Of a DNA stretch of 6,599 nt, positions 1 through 5,659 are shown piece by piece (within the stretch, counting starts at the first letter, position 1; each line of letters starts with the position of its first letter). The notes under the pieces were generated by a model. The model saw only the letters and a program-made list of their open reading frames with translations. It ran no database searches and was not told where the DNA came from. This DNA comes from Minisyncoccota bacterium. Its GTDB lineage: Bacteria; Patescibacteriota; Microgenomatia; Levybacterales; UBA12049. A program made the position numbers and the translations under genes. The stretch spans positions 1 through 6,599 of the forward strand of contig JANWIQ010000072.1 in the NCBI GenBank assembly GCA_025449795.1, given 5' to 3'.

Positions 1-415
1 AGCTGGTATAGAGATATGTTGTCAGAAAATCGGCAACCGTTTGGTGACTATGTATATATGCGCCCCAGACAGAACGCATCCAGGCTTCTATTTTCTTATC
101 CCGCGCTTCTCCTTCTGAGGTATCCAACACATCAAATACTGTGATGTCTCCCCTATATTCTGGGAGAGTAATTTTGGGTAATTTGTCTTTGTATTTTGCG
201 AGCTGCATGTGGGCTTTTTGTACGTGTTTTCCCGTAAACCGTTTTTCCTGGTGCAAATAAAGTCCAATGAGTGCAAAGGCAATTTTGATCGGCTTCGTGC
301 TTTTATCTGCAGTCTGTGCCGCATATGCATCTACTATATACTGATGAATAAATTCTTCTTGGCCTTTTGAAAGTGTGTAATAAGAGAGCTCATCAAATGC
401 TTCGTCTGAAGTCAT
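1..415 (-). CDS. DUF5946-like protein, 3' end cut off by the window edge
   Basis: Reading the minus strand from the ATG at 415 gives an open frame of 138 codons to the window edge, beginning MTSDEAFDELSYYTLSKGQE. Features are a FDELSYYTL N-terminus, an HQYIVDAYAAQTAD block, a KPIKIAFALIGLYLH block, FTGKHVQKAHMQLAK, a PEYRGDITVFDVLD segment and a WMRSVWGAYIHSHQ C-terminal helix. This order matches the family I remember as DUF5946 (number from memory), soluble proteins of about 140-150 residues with no known biochemical role, so probably only the last few residues are missing. No signal peptide or membrane segment is visible. The start is supported by a TATAAT box 7 nt upstream and the absence of an SD. 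It is divergent from kup, 77 bp between start codons. No function can be assigned. Confidence 0.82.
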   Translation of the reverse strand, partial: MTSDEAFDELSYYTLSKGQEEFIHQYIVDAYAAQTADKSTKPIKIAFALIGLYLHQEKRFTGKHVQKAHMQLAKYKDKLPKITLPEYRGDITVFDVLDTSEGEARDKKIEAWMRSVWGAYIHSHQTVADFLTTYLYTS

Positions 416-422
416 GCAGCCA

Positions 423-428
423 ATTATA
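423..428 (-). promoter_or_regulatory. -10 box (TATAAT) for the DUF5946-like gene, probably leaderless
   Basis: On the minus strand TATAAT is followed by the 7 nt TGGCTGC and then the ATG at 415, so transcription would begin at or next to the start codon. A -35-like TTTACA lies upstream with an over-long 20-nt spacer, so the -35 is uncertain. No SD-like purine run is present. Confidence 0.55.
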
Positions 429-447
429 GCAAAAAATAGCTTTGTTA

Positions 448-476
448 TTGTAAATACACCTTCTTAGGGCTACAAT
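448..476 (+). promoter_or_regulatory. Promoter of the kup gene
   Basis: TTGTAA (448-453), a 17-nt spacer and TACAAT (471-476) form a good sigma-70-type promoter. Initiation about 7 nt downstream would be near 483, leaving a leader of roughly 10 nt before the ATG at 493. The ATG at 475 overlaps the -10 box and could not be on this transcript. The upstream half of the region is shared with the divergent DUF5946-like gene. Confidence 0.55.
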
Positions 477-492
477 GCGGATAACTCTCTAC

Positions 493-2535
493 ATGAATCA
501 ATTACATGAGATAAAAGCAAAGAGTTTGCTTCTTCTTTCACTTGGCGCTTTGGGAGTGGTATACGGAGACATTGGCACCTCTCCTTTATATGCAGTGAAC
601 CAAATTTTTTTTGGGCATGGAAATACTGCCCTGACAAGAATGAATATCTTGGGGGCAATTAGTCTTATCTTCTGGACTATCACTCTTCTTATTTCTATTA
701 AATACATTATTCTTGTCCTGCAAGCAGATCATGAAGGAAAAGGCGGAGTCTTTGCGCTGTATGGACTCCTTGAACGATTACGGTTTAAGGGAAAAGGATT
801 ATTTATTTTTCTTCTTATTGTTGCTGCAGGACTGCTTTTTGGGGATGGCATTATTACTCCTGCTATCAGTGTGTTGTCATCCACCGAGGGCTTGGCAAAT
901 ATAAATAACGGCCTTATTCCCTTTATTGTCCCCATTACCCTTGCTATTCTTACCGCACTTTTTTTCATTCAAAAAAAAGGTACTGCAACCGTAGGTATTC
1001 TTTTTGCCCCTATTATTATCGTGTGGTTTGTGTCCATCGCCATCATGGGAGGTAACTCTATTATGCATAACCCACAAATTCTCATTGCCCTCAATCCCTA
1101 TTATGGTCTCCTCTTCTTGGTATCCCATTCATTTATTTCTATTTTGCTCACATTGGGAGCAGCCATGCTTGCGATTACCGGCGGCGAAGCAATGTATGCA
1201 GATATTGGACATTTTGGTGCGTTGCCTATTCGGGTTAGCTGGTTTGGTATTGTGTATCCTTCACTTATATTAAATTATTTGGGACAAGGCGCATACGTTT
1301 TGGGGCAACACCCTGTGTATAACAACAGCATTTTTTTTAGTATGGTTCCCCATGCCGGATTGTATGCAATTGTAATTATTGCAACAATTGCAACGATTAT
1401 TGCCTCCCAAGCGCTCATTTCGGGTGCATTTTCTCTTGCATCTCAAGCAATCTCCCTTAAATTATTTCCATTTTTAAAGGTAATTCACACGCATACCATT
1501 CAGGAAGGCCAAATTTATGTACCATTTATTAATTGGGCGCTGTATGTTGGATGCGTATTACTCGTATTATTTTTTCGCACAAGCAATAATTTGGCTTCTG
1601 CCTATGGCTTGGCAGTATCGGGGGTTATGGTAGTCACCTCTTTCTCTATGATCCAGATAGCAAGACATTATTGGCGATGGCATCCTCTTGTTATTTATGC
1701 TATTTTTGTCCCATTTATTATTATTGATACGCTTTTTCTTACCGCCAACTCCTTAAAATTCCTAGAAGGTGGATATATTCCACTGGGTGTTGGTTTTCTT
1801 CTTTTTTTCATTATGACAACATGGAAGTGGGCAAAAACCCAAACAAATGCAGCACTAAATGCACATCCTTCAATTACTGTAAAGGACCTTATCCAGCTTA
1901 AAAAAACATCACAGGGATATATTCCCAAAACGGCTATTATTATGTCTCCTGAAGCAATAGTAAATCCTACAGACCAAGTACCCACCCTTAATCATTTATT
2001 ATTAGAGCGATATGGACTACTTCCATCAACTATTATTTTTCTCACCGTAAAACAGCTTGGTATTCCCTATGCCAATAAAAAAAGATTTGAAATTAAAAAT
2101 TTATACACAGGGCTCAATGGAGCAATAACAAGCGTTATTCTTAAATTTGGTTTTCGGGAAAATCCAAATGCAAAATCTGCATTGCAGACCCTTGCCTATC
2201 ATCGCCATTTAAACATTTCTTCCAATCCAAATGATTGGTATATGCATATTGTCTTGGTCCGTGCAACGGCAGAAAAACTCTATTCCCTTTTGGACAAGAC
2301 AAGATATTACTTATTTAAATTCCTTGCGGGAAATACAGCAACAGCAGAAACTTATTTTGGGTTGGGAAGTGTAAGAAATATTTCAGCAGAAATTTTCCAC
2401 GTTGCATTGCATTCTACGCATGTAAGACATAAAGCAAATCACCATCTAGAAAATCATTTGCATCTTGCCCACTTCCCTTTTCTCCGCTGGAGAGAAAAAC
2501 CCCACAAAAGTAATCTCTCTATGTATAGGAAATAA
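493..2535 (+). CDS. kup: Kup/HAK/KT family potassium uptake protein
   Basis: A 680-residue inner-membrane K+ transporter of the KUP (APC-fold) family, which imports potassium, generally with protons. Family hallmarks are GVVYGDIGTSPLYA (residues 21-34, with the conserved Asp26), FGDGIITPAISVLSSTEGL, the ITGGEAMYADIGHFG block, LNYLGQGA, ISGAFSLASQA and EGGYIPLGVG. About twelve hydrophobic segments fill residues 10-455, followed by a hydrophilic C-terminal domain of about 220 residues, as in E. coli Kup (622 residues). The protein is longer than usual and ends in a His-rich tail (nine His between residues 636 and 660). I chose ATG 493 over the in-frame ATG 475 because 475 lies inside the promoter's -10 box and because the shorter N-terminus fits the family. 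No SD is visible. The gene stands alone, divergent from the DUF5946-like gene and convergent with the SDR gene. Confidence 0.95.
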   Translation: MNQLHEIKAKSLLLLSLGALGVVYGDIGTSPLYAVNQIFFGHGNTALTRMNILGAISLIFWTITLLISIKYIILVLQADHEGKGGVFALYGLLERLRFKGKGLFIFLLIVAAGLLFGDGIITPAISVLSSTEGLANINNGLIPFIVPITLAILTALFFIQKKGTATVGILFAPIIIVWFVSIAIMGGNSIMHNPQILIALNPYYGLLFLVSHSFISILLTLGAAMLAITGGEAMYADIGHFGALPIRVSWFGIVYPSLILNYLGQGAYVLGQHPVYNNSIFFSMVPHAGLYAIVIIATIATIIASQALISGAFSLASQAISLKLFPFLKVIHTHTIQEGQIYVPFINWALYVGCVLLVLFFRTSNNLASAYGLAVSGVMVVTSFSMIQIARHYWRWHPLVIYAIFVPFIIIDTLFLTANSLKFLEGGYIPLGVGFLLFFIMTTWKWAKTQTNAALNAHPSITVKDLIQLKKTSQGYIPKTAIIMSPEAIVNPTDQVPTLNHLLLERYGLLPSTIIFLTVKQLGIPYANKKRFEIKNLYTGLNGAITSVILKFGFRENPNAKSALQTLAYHRHLNISSNPNDWYMHIVLVRATAEKLYSLLDKTRYYLFKFLAGNTATAETYFGLGSVRNISAEIFHVALHSTHVRHKANHHLENHLHLAHFPFLRWREKPHKSNLSMYRK

Positions 2536-2547
2536 GGGAGAGGAGAG

Positions 2548-2607
2548 AAGAATGGGAAGGATTATTTTCCTGGGTAAAACGGCGAGGGGAATTATTTTCC
2601 CATTCTT
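2548..2607. terminator. Inverted repeat between convergent kup and SDR genes, probable bidirectional terminator
   Basis: A perfect 11-bp inverted repeat (AAGAATGGGAA at 2548-2558, TTCCCATTCTT at 2597-2607) begins 12 nt after the kup stop. A nested local hairpin (GGGAA at 2587-2591, TTCCC at 2597-2601, loop TTATT) lies in its right arm. The right arm covers the last codons and stop of the SDR gene. Only a short T run follows on the plus strand, so termination efficiency is uncertain. Confidence 0.5.
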
Positions 2608-3314
2608 TTCATCCATTCGTGGGCGAAGATTTCGGGAGCGCCGCTGGTAATGGCTTCTAAAATTTTCTCTGCAACAAACTCTGGTGTATCACCTTCTGGA
2701 ATTTCCCTATCTTCCCAATGGCCGGTTTCTTTCGTCTTTATGGTATTTTTCTCAAAAGCGGTTTTCGTAATATAGGGATAGACTACACTTACTGCTATCC
2801 CATCTTCTTTTAACTCTTCCCTTGCCGTGAGGGACAGGCCAACAATTGCCCGCTTTAATGAGGAGTATGGACTCATGCCGGGAATGGCCATCCGTGCTGT
2901 TCCTGATGAAATATTTACTATTGCACCACACTGGCGCTTTTTCATATGGGGAATGACTTCTTTCATGATGAGTGCAGGCGCTAAGAGATCCAGTTGGAAA
3001 AGCTCTTCAAATAATCCTGCCTCAATATCTGCAACCTTGGCATCGTATCCCCTTCCTGCATTATTTACCAGAATATCTATTCCACCAAAATGGCTATCTA
3101 CTTTTTTTACTATGGCTTTTATGTCTGCCTCTTTGGTCATGTCCGCAACAATTACCAATGAATCCGGAAGTTCTTGGGATAGCTTTTCCAACTTTTCTTG
3201 AGACCTTGCGACCAGTGCGACTTTTGCACCCCTTTTACTAAGCAATCTTGCCGTAGATTCCCCTATCCCAAATGAGGCGCCTGTTACGATAGCAACTTTT
3301 CCTGGTACTTTCAT
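2592..3314 (-). CDS. Short-chain dehydrogenase/reductase (classical SDR)
   Basis: A 240-residue soluble NAD(P)-dependent oxidoreductase with a single Rossmann domain and usual classical-SDR length. Visible motifs are the TGASFGIG nucleotide-binding turn (residues 11-18), an Arg at the end of the second strand (LVARS, Arg37) that favours NADP(H), Asp58 in VADMT, NNAG (84-87), catalytic Ser137 in NISSG, and YSSLK giving Tyr150 and Lys154. The usual catalytic-tetrad Asn in helix 4 appears to be Asp109 (LDLLAP). The substrate cannot be read from sequence; such proteins act on sugars, lipids, steroids or ketoacyl groups. The C-terminal half holds the substrate loop (KTAFEKN) and a helix before the short tail. 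The ATG at 3314 sits 6 nt after TATACT, arguing for a leaderless mRNA. It is convergent with kup and divergent from the surface protein gene. Confidence 0.93.
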   Translation of the reverse strand: MKVPGKVAIVTGASFGIGESTARLLSKRGAKVALVARSQEKLEKLSQELPDSLVIVADMTKEADIKAIVKKVDSHFGGIDILVNNAGRGYDAKVADIEAGLFEELFQLDLLAPALIMKEVIPHMKKRQCGAIVNISSGTARMAIPGMSPYSSLKRAIVGLSLTAREELKEDGIAVSVVYPYITKTAFEKNTIKTKETGHWEDREIPEGDTPEFVAEKILEAITSGAPEIFAHEWMKRMGK

Positions 3315-3320
3315 ACCAGC

Positions 3321-3326
3321 AGTATA
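3321..3326 (-). promoter_or_regulatory. -10 box (TATACT) of the SDR gene, probably leaderless
   Basis: Minus-strand TATACT is followed by GCTGGT and then the ATG at 3314, a gap of 6 nt that places the expected transcription start on the start codon. The -35 is weak: TTAGAA with an 18-nt spacer is the best candidate. Confidence 0.5.
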
Positions 3327-3352
3327 GCACTAATTTACGCTACTTTCTAAAA

Positions 3353-3374
3353 AATAGCCTCAATATTGCCTATT
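3353..3374. promoter_or_regulatory. Imperfect dyad next to the surface-protein promoter, possible operator
   Basis: AATAG (3353-3357) and CTATT (3370-3374) flank the palindrome CAATATTG (3361-3368). The right end overlaps the -35 box at 3373-3378. The arms are asymmetric about the centre by 1 bp and the region is AT-rich, so this may be chance. Confidence 0.25.
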
Positions 3375-3401
3375 GTATTTCGATACCCCCTGTTATATAC
3401 T
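3373..3401 (+). promoter_or_regulatory. Promoter of the surface-protein gene
   Basis: TTGTAT (3373-3378), a 17-nt spacer and TATACT (3396-3401) make the best-formed promoter in the window. The predicted start near 3408 gives a leader of about 25 nt, unlike most neighbouring genes, and that leader carries a hairpin. Confidence 0.7.
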
Positions 3402-3408
3402 ATCGGCT

Positions 3409-3432
3409 ACTCCTCTTGATAGGAGTTTTTTT
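3409..3432 (+). promoter_or_regulatory. 5'-leader hairpin that pairs the SD sequence, followed by seven Ts
   Basis: ACTCCT (3409-3414), loop CTTGAT and AGGAGT (3421-3426) form a perfect 6-bp stem. The downstream arm contains the SD AGGAG, 7 nt before the ATG at 3433, and a run of T (3426-3432) follows. The structure could mask the ribosome site or act as a weak attenuator. It is the only strong SD in the window. Confidence 0.5.
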
Positions 3433-4272
3433 ATGACAAAGTGGGTTTATACAATTTTCATGTCGCTTTTTATTGTGGTAACAGTGCTTTTTGCTAATGG
3501 CAGATTCGCACCTGCCGTCTCTGTAGAACAAGCAAATGCAACACCTAACCCAACTGATACGCCCCAAACAATCTCATGGACGGGAAATGGTACAAATAGT
3601 GGCTACTGTAGTGATTTAACTGGAGATGACCTTAATCCTTCAGCAGGACAACAAGGGTGGTTATTTATTCTTACGAGCCCTACGAGCAACAATTGGAATT
3701 TAACAACACTATTTAATCCTTCAACACAAACGCCTTCAAATCCTATAAGTGGAACTCAACAAGGAAATGGAGCTATACATTTTGTAGTATATTCAAGTAT
3801 TAATGCGCAATTGCTTAGTGCAACAGCAACCAATGGTACAAATACTAGTGTATTAACAGTTTCTCATTGCGAAGATGGCGCATCCCCTACCGTAACCTCA
3901 ACACCAACCAATACACCTACAGCTACCCCAACAACAGATCCGTGCGCAAATAATGCATGTGTTACCGGTACCCCTACAGGTACTCCTACAACAACACCTA
4001 CTCCCACAGGCGTGCCAACGGCTACACCAACGCCAACCTCTACGCCATCCAACGGTGGTGGAACAGGCGGCGGAGATGGACATTCTGATGGACTTAGTAG
4101 TTGCCCACAGTGCACACAAGCACCTCATGTGCAAGGAGTATTGGGCGCAAGCACCATGGCTTCTACCGGAACATTTGAACAAAATGCAATGAATCTTTCA
4201 GCAGTACTTGGCGCGTTATTCACTTCTCTTTCTGGAGTATTTTACCTCCGAACAAAAAAGGTTACTGCATAA
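3433..4272 (+). CDS. Secreted Pro/Thr-stalk surface protein with C-terminal sorting-like signal
   Basis: A 279-residue exported protein. Residues 1-22 are a signal peptide or anchor (MTKWVYTIFMSLFIVVTVLF), with possible cleavage near ANA36. Residues about 45-150 form a compact domain with regularly spaced aromatic and hydrophobic residues (WLFILT, NWNLTTLF, IHFVVYS, LTVSHC), suggesting a beta-sandwich. Residues 152-205 are a Thr/Pro stalk with TPT repeats interrupted by DPCANNAC, then a Gly-rich linker and CPQC (224-227). The end has a sorting-signal architecture: VLGAS, MASTG (242-246), a hydrophobic segment (253-272) and a basic RTKK tail. MASTG resembles LAxTG, the class E sortase variant of LPxTG. 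A sortase gene lies 619 bp downstream. The ATG at 3433 has a clear SD and promoter, so the upstream in-frame TTG at 3373 is rejected. Its specific role (adhesion, surface coat) is unknown. Confidence 0.85.
   Translation: MTKWVYTIFMSLFIVVTVLFANGRFAPAVSVEQANATPNPTDTPQTISWTGNGTNSGYCSDLTGDDLNPSAGQQGWLFILTSPTSNNWNLTTLFNPSTQTPSNPISGTQQGNGAIHFVVYSSINAQLLSATATNGTNTSVLTVSHCEDGASPTVTSTPTNTPTATPTTDPCANNACVTGTPTGTPTTTPTPTGVPTATPTPTSTPSNGGGTGGGDGHSDGLSSCPQCTQAPHVQGVLGASTMASTGTFEQNAMNLSAVLGALFTSLSGVFYLRTKKVTA
3886..4047 (+). repeat. Low-complexity Thr/Pro stalk region
   Basis: Codes for residues 152-205 of the surface protein: degenerate ACA/ACC/ACT-CCT/CCA codon pairs giving TPT, TPTATPT and TPTPT runs. 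The third positions vary, so this is a protein-level repeat and not a recent DNA tandem expansion. Such stalks are commonly extended and hold a folded domain away from the cell surface. Confidence 0.75.
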
Positions 4273-4279
4273 TTTGAGG

Positions 4280-4831
4280 CTACTTCCCGACTGTAGCACT
4301 GGAGACAAGCACAATCCCCACAATGTGGTTACTTGCATCTTTCATGACAACAGCTACTTCTGACATTCCAACAGGATAATCTACACTTGTCTCAACAAAA
4401 GAGCGCGATACGCCATCTTGTAAGACTTGGTTGACTTCCCCATTTCCATCATAGCTATATTTCCCGCCCACATTTGCTGCTACTGTATCTGCAAGAATTT
4501 TTCTCGTTGGATCCATAACCACAATATCCCTATGGAGCTGTTTGGAAAGTGCTACCACATATTGCTGCAAGGCCGCAGGTTGGGTATAGAGAGGCTGTCC
4601 TTGTGGATACCCTGCGACAGTCGTTGCAAGAATGCCAGCATAGTCACTCACTGAGCCCACAGGTTGCTGCTGTGCATTCATAAACATTGTCGACTCGGTA
4701 AAACCATGCACGGCAAGTTTGAGATGCAAATATTTCAGGCTCACAAGCGCAAGCACAGCAACCAGAAGCGCAATGATAATGGTATAGATATGAATCGTAA
4801 CGGCGTGGACGGAAATAGTTTTCTTTTCCAT
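4280..4831 (-). CDS. Membrane-anchored stand-alone Cache/PAS-like sensor protein
   Basis: A 183-residue protein with a short basic N-terminus (MEKKTISVHAV), one transmembrane helix (about 13-35) and an extracytoplasmic domain. Residues 85-178 resemble a single Cache (PAS-like ligand-sensing) domain: helix LQQYVVALSKQLHRD, strand DIVVMDPTRKILADT, ANVGGKYSYDGNGEV, LQDGVSRSFVETSVDYPVG, then strands EVAVVMKD and IVGIVLVSS. In chemoreceptors and histidine kinases this domain is followed by a second helix and an output module; here the frame ends right after the last strand, so no intracellular partner is encoded. I place the start at 4831, 6 nt after TACAAT, and not at the ATGs at 4858/4855, which lie inside the promoter spacer. 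It is convergent with the surface protein (7 nt apart) and divergent from the sortase. The ligand is unknown. Confidence 0.75.
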   Translation of the reverse strand: MEKKTISVHAVTIHIYTIIIALLVAVLALVSLKYLHLKLAVHGFTESTMFMNAQQQPVGSVSDYAGILATTVAGYPQGQPLYTQPAALQQYVVALSKQLHRDIVVMDPTRKILADTVAANVGGKYSYDGNGEVNQVLQDGVSRSFVETSVDYPVGMSEVAVVMKDASNHIVGIVLVSSATVGK

Positions 4832-4837
4832 TAGCTT

Positions 4838-4868
4838 ATTGTAGTCACTTTTCATCATGGTTTGTCAA
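4838..4868 (-). promoter_or_regulatory. Promoter of the Cache-domain gene, leaderless
   Basis: On the minus strand a consensus TTGACA (4868-4863), a 19-nt spacer and TACAAT (4843-4838) precede the ATG at 4831 by 6 nt. The spacer is longer than ideal, but both boxes match well. It is interleaved with the divergent sortase promoter. Confidence 0.55.
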
Positions 4869-4879
4869 GAGGGCAGGTG

Positions 4880-4885
4880 TATAAT
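4880..4885 (+). promoter_or_regulatory. -10 box (TATAAT) of the sortase gene, leaderless
   Basis: A perfect TATAAT is followed by TACACT and the ATG at 4892, a gap of 6 nt, so the mRNA should start at the AUG. No good -35 sits at 17 nt; a TTGTCA at 4862-4867 is only 12 nt away. The -35 position falls within the divergent Cache promoter. Confidence 0.55.
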
Positions 4886-4891
4886 TACACT

Positions 4892-5491
4892 ATGCCCAAA
4901 AAAGCAAAAGCTCCGACAGGAAGAAAAGTTGGGAAAAAAGTTGTCCGTCAGAAAAAATCCCCCACACTATGGAGAGTAAGAATATTTTTTCTCGTTGGCA
5001 TCCTCCTGCTTTCTATTTCGGGTGCTTATTACACCCAACAGCTTTTGCAACTCTCATTTTTCCATGGAGCCATTCCCCAGGCAGCAATACATTTGACAAG
5101 TAAGCCAATCGAAATTCGCATCCCCACCGTGCAAATTGACTTACCAGTCTCTGAAACAATTATCGCCAATAATATCTGGCAAATTGCAGATAACGGTGCA
5201 TCTCATTTGGCTATTTCTGCCCGTCCCGGAGAAAATGGCACAGATATTATCTATGCACACAATACCAATGACAGATTCGGTCCCTTATTGTGGCTTCGTA
5301 TTGGAGATACAATTACTATTCGCTCTGCAGATAAAAAATCATATACGTACCACATTACAAAGATAACGACCGTAGACCCGAATAAACCCAACATTCTCAC
5401 ATCCCAAAAAGGAGAAACGCTTCTTCTGTATACCTGCACAGGATTTGCAGACCTACAACGCTTTGTCATCATTGCCAAACCCTCAACATAA
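4892..5491 (+). CDS. Sortase family transpeptidase
   Basis: A 199-residue membrane-anchored cysteine transpeptidase that cleaves a C-terminal sorting motif and joins the protein to a surface nucleophile. A very basic cytoplasmic N-terminus (about 12 Lys/Arg in the first 22 residues) is followed by one transmembrane helix (29-48) and the extracytoplasmic sortase barrel. This carries IRIPTVQIDLPV (75-86), catalytic His123 in DIIYAHNTN, a FGPLLWLRIGDTI strand, catalytic Cys182 in LLYTCTGF and Arg190 in LQRFVIIA. The Cys-to-Arg spacing of 8 and total length fit small class D/E-type sortases; the class is not certain. Start 4892 is chosen because TATAAT lies 6 nt upstream; the in-frame TTG at 4862 is upstream of the -10 box. 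The likely client is the surface protein at 3433-4272. Confidence 0.93.
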   Translation: MPKKAKAPTGRKVGKKVVRQKKSPTLWRVRIFFLVGILLLSISGAYYTQQLLQLSFFHGAIPQAAIHLTSKPIEIRIPTVQIDLPVSETIIANNIWQIADNGASHLAISARPGENGTDIIYAHNTNDRFGPLLWLRIGDTITIRSADKKSYTYHITKITTVDPNKPNILTSQKGETLLLYTCTGFADLQRFVIIAKPST

Positions 5492-5524
5492 ACAGAACCC
5501 CACCAGAAGCGGCGGAATCTCACG

Positions 5525-5659
5525 TTAGAGGGATTTTCTAAAAAGCACACAAGGAATAGATAGTTCTGAATTTGGCTCCCAAGCAAGAGGATCTTCTTTG
5601 TGTTGTATGAATCCATGCTTCTCATAAAAACCAAAAGCATCAAATCCTGGCTTGTTTTC
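5525..5659 (-). pseudogene. C-terminal fragment of a GNAT-like acetyltransferase
   Basis: The minus strand encodes 44 residues ending in TAA, from ENKPGFDAFGFYEKHGF to LSIPCVLFRKSL. The segment FGFYEKHGF matches the C-terminal motif of GNAT N-acetyltransferases (AxxFYxKxGF), normally followed by a final strand, which CVLFRKSL could form. The acetyl-CoA-binding motif (R/QxxGxG/A) and the rest of the domain are absent: upstream sequence runs directly into the hairpin repeat at 5659-5711, and nothing like the missing half appears beyond the transposase up to 6599. This looks like a remnant cut by insertion or recombination at the repeat. Family assignment rests on one short motif. Confidence 0.45.

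Noticed and set aside
475..492. ATG at 475 as the kup start
   Set aside because: It overlaps the TACAAT -10 box of a well-spaced promoter (448-476) and adds residues not expected in the family; AGGG at 466-469 is a weak SD and too close.
2478..2496. Hairpin TTTTCTCC/GGAGAGAA near the kup 3' end
   Set aside because: An 8-bp stem with a wobble and a 3-nt loop inside coding sequence with no T tract; probably a by-product of codons.
3373..3432. TTG at 3373 as the start of the surface protein
   Set aside because: This TTG is the -35 box. ATG 3433 has an SD at good spacing and gives a proper signal peptide at once.
3886..4047. CRISPR-like or tandem DNA array in the repetitive surface-protein segment
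   Set aside because: No regular unit length or spacers; the repetition is in Thr/Pro codons with variable third bases.
3864..4182. Minus-strand Val/Gly-rich frames opposite the surface protein
   Set aside because: They are the antisense of the Thr/Pro stalk codons, with no start signals of their own.
4832..4858. ATG at 4858 or 4855 as the start of the Cache protein
   Set aside because: Both lie in the spacer between TTGACA and TACAAT; the ATG at 4831 puts the basic residues directly before the membrane helix.
4862..4891. TTG at 4862 as the sortase start
   Set aside because: It lies upstream of the TATAAT box that serves the ATG at 4892, and the extra 10 residues have no family support.
5516..5537. 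Possible terminator after the sortase (AATCTC pairing with GGGATT)
   Set aside because: A 6-bp stem with one wobble and only a short T run, overlapping the acetyltransferase fragment; too weak to call.
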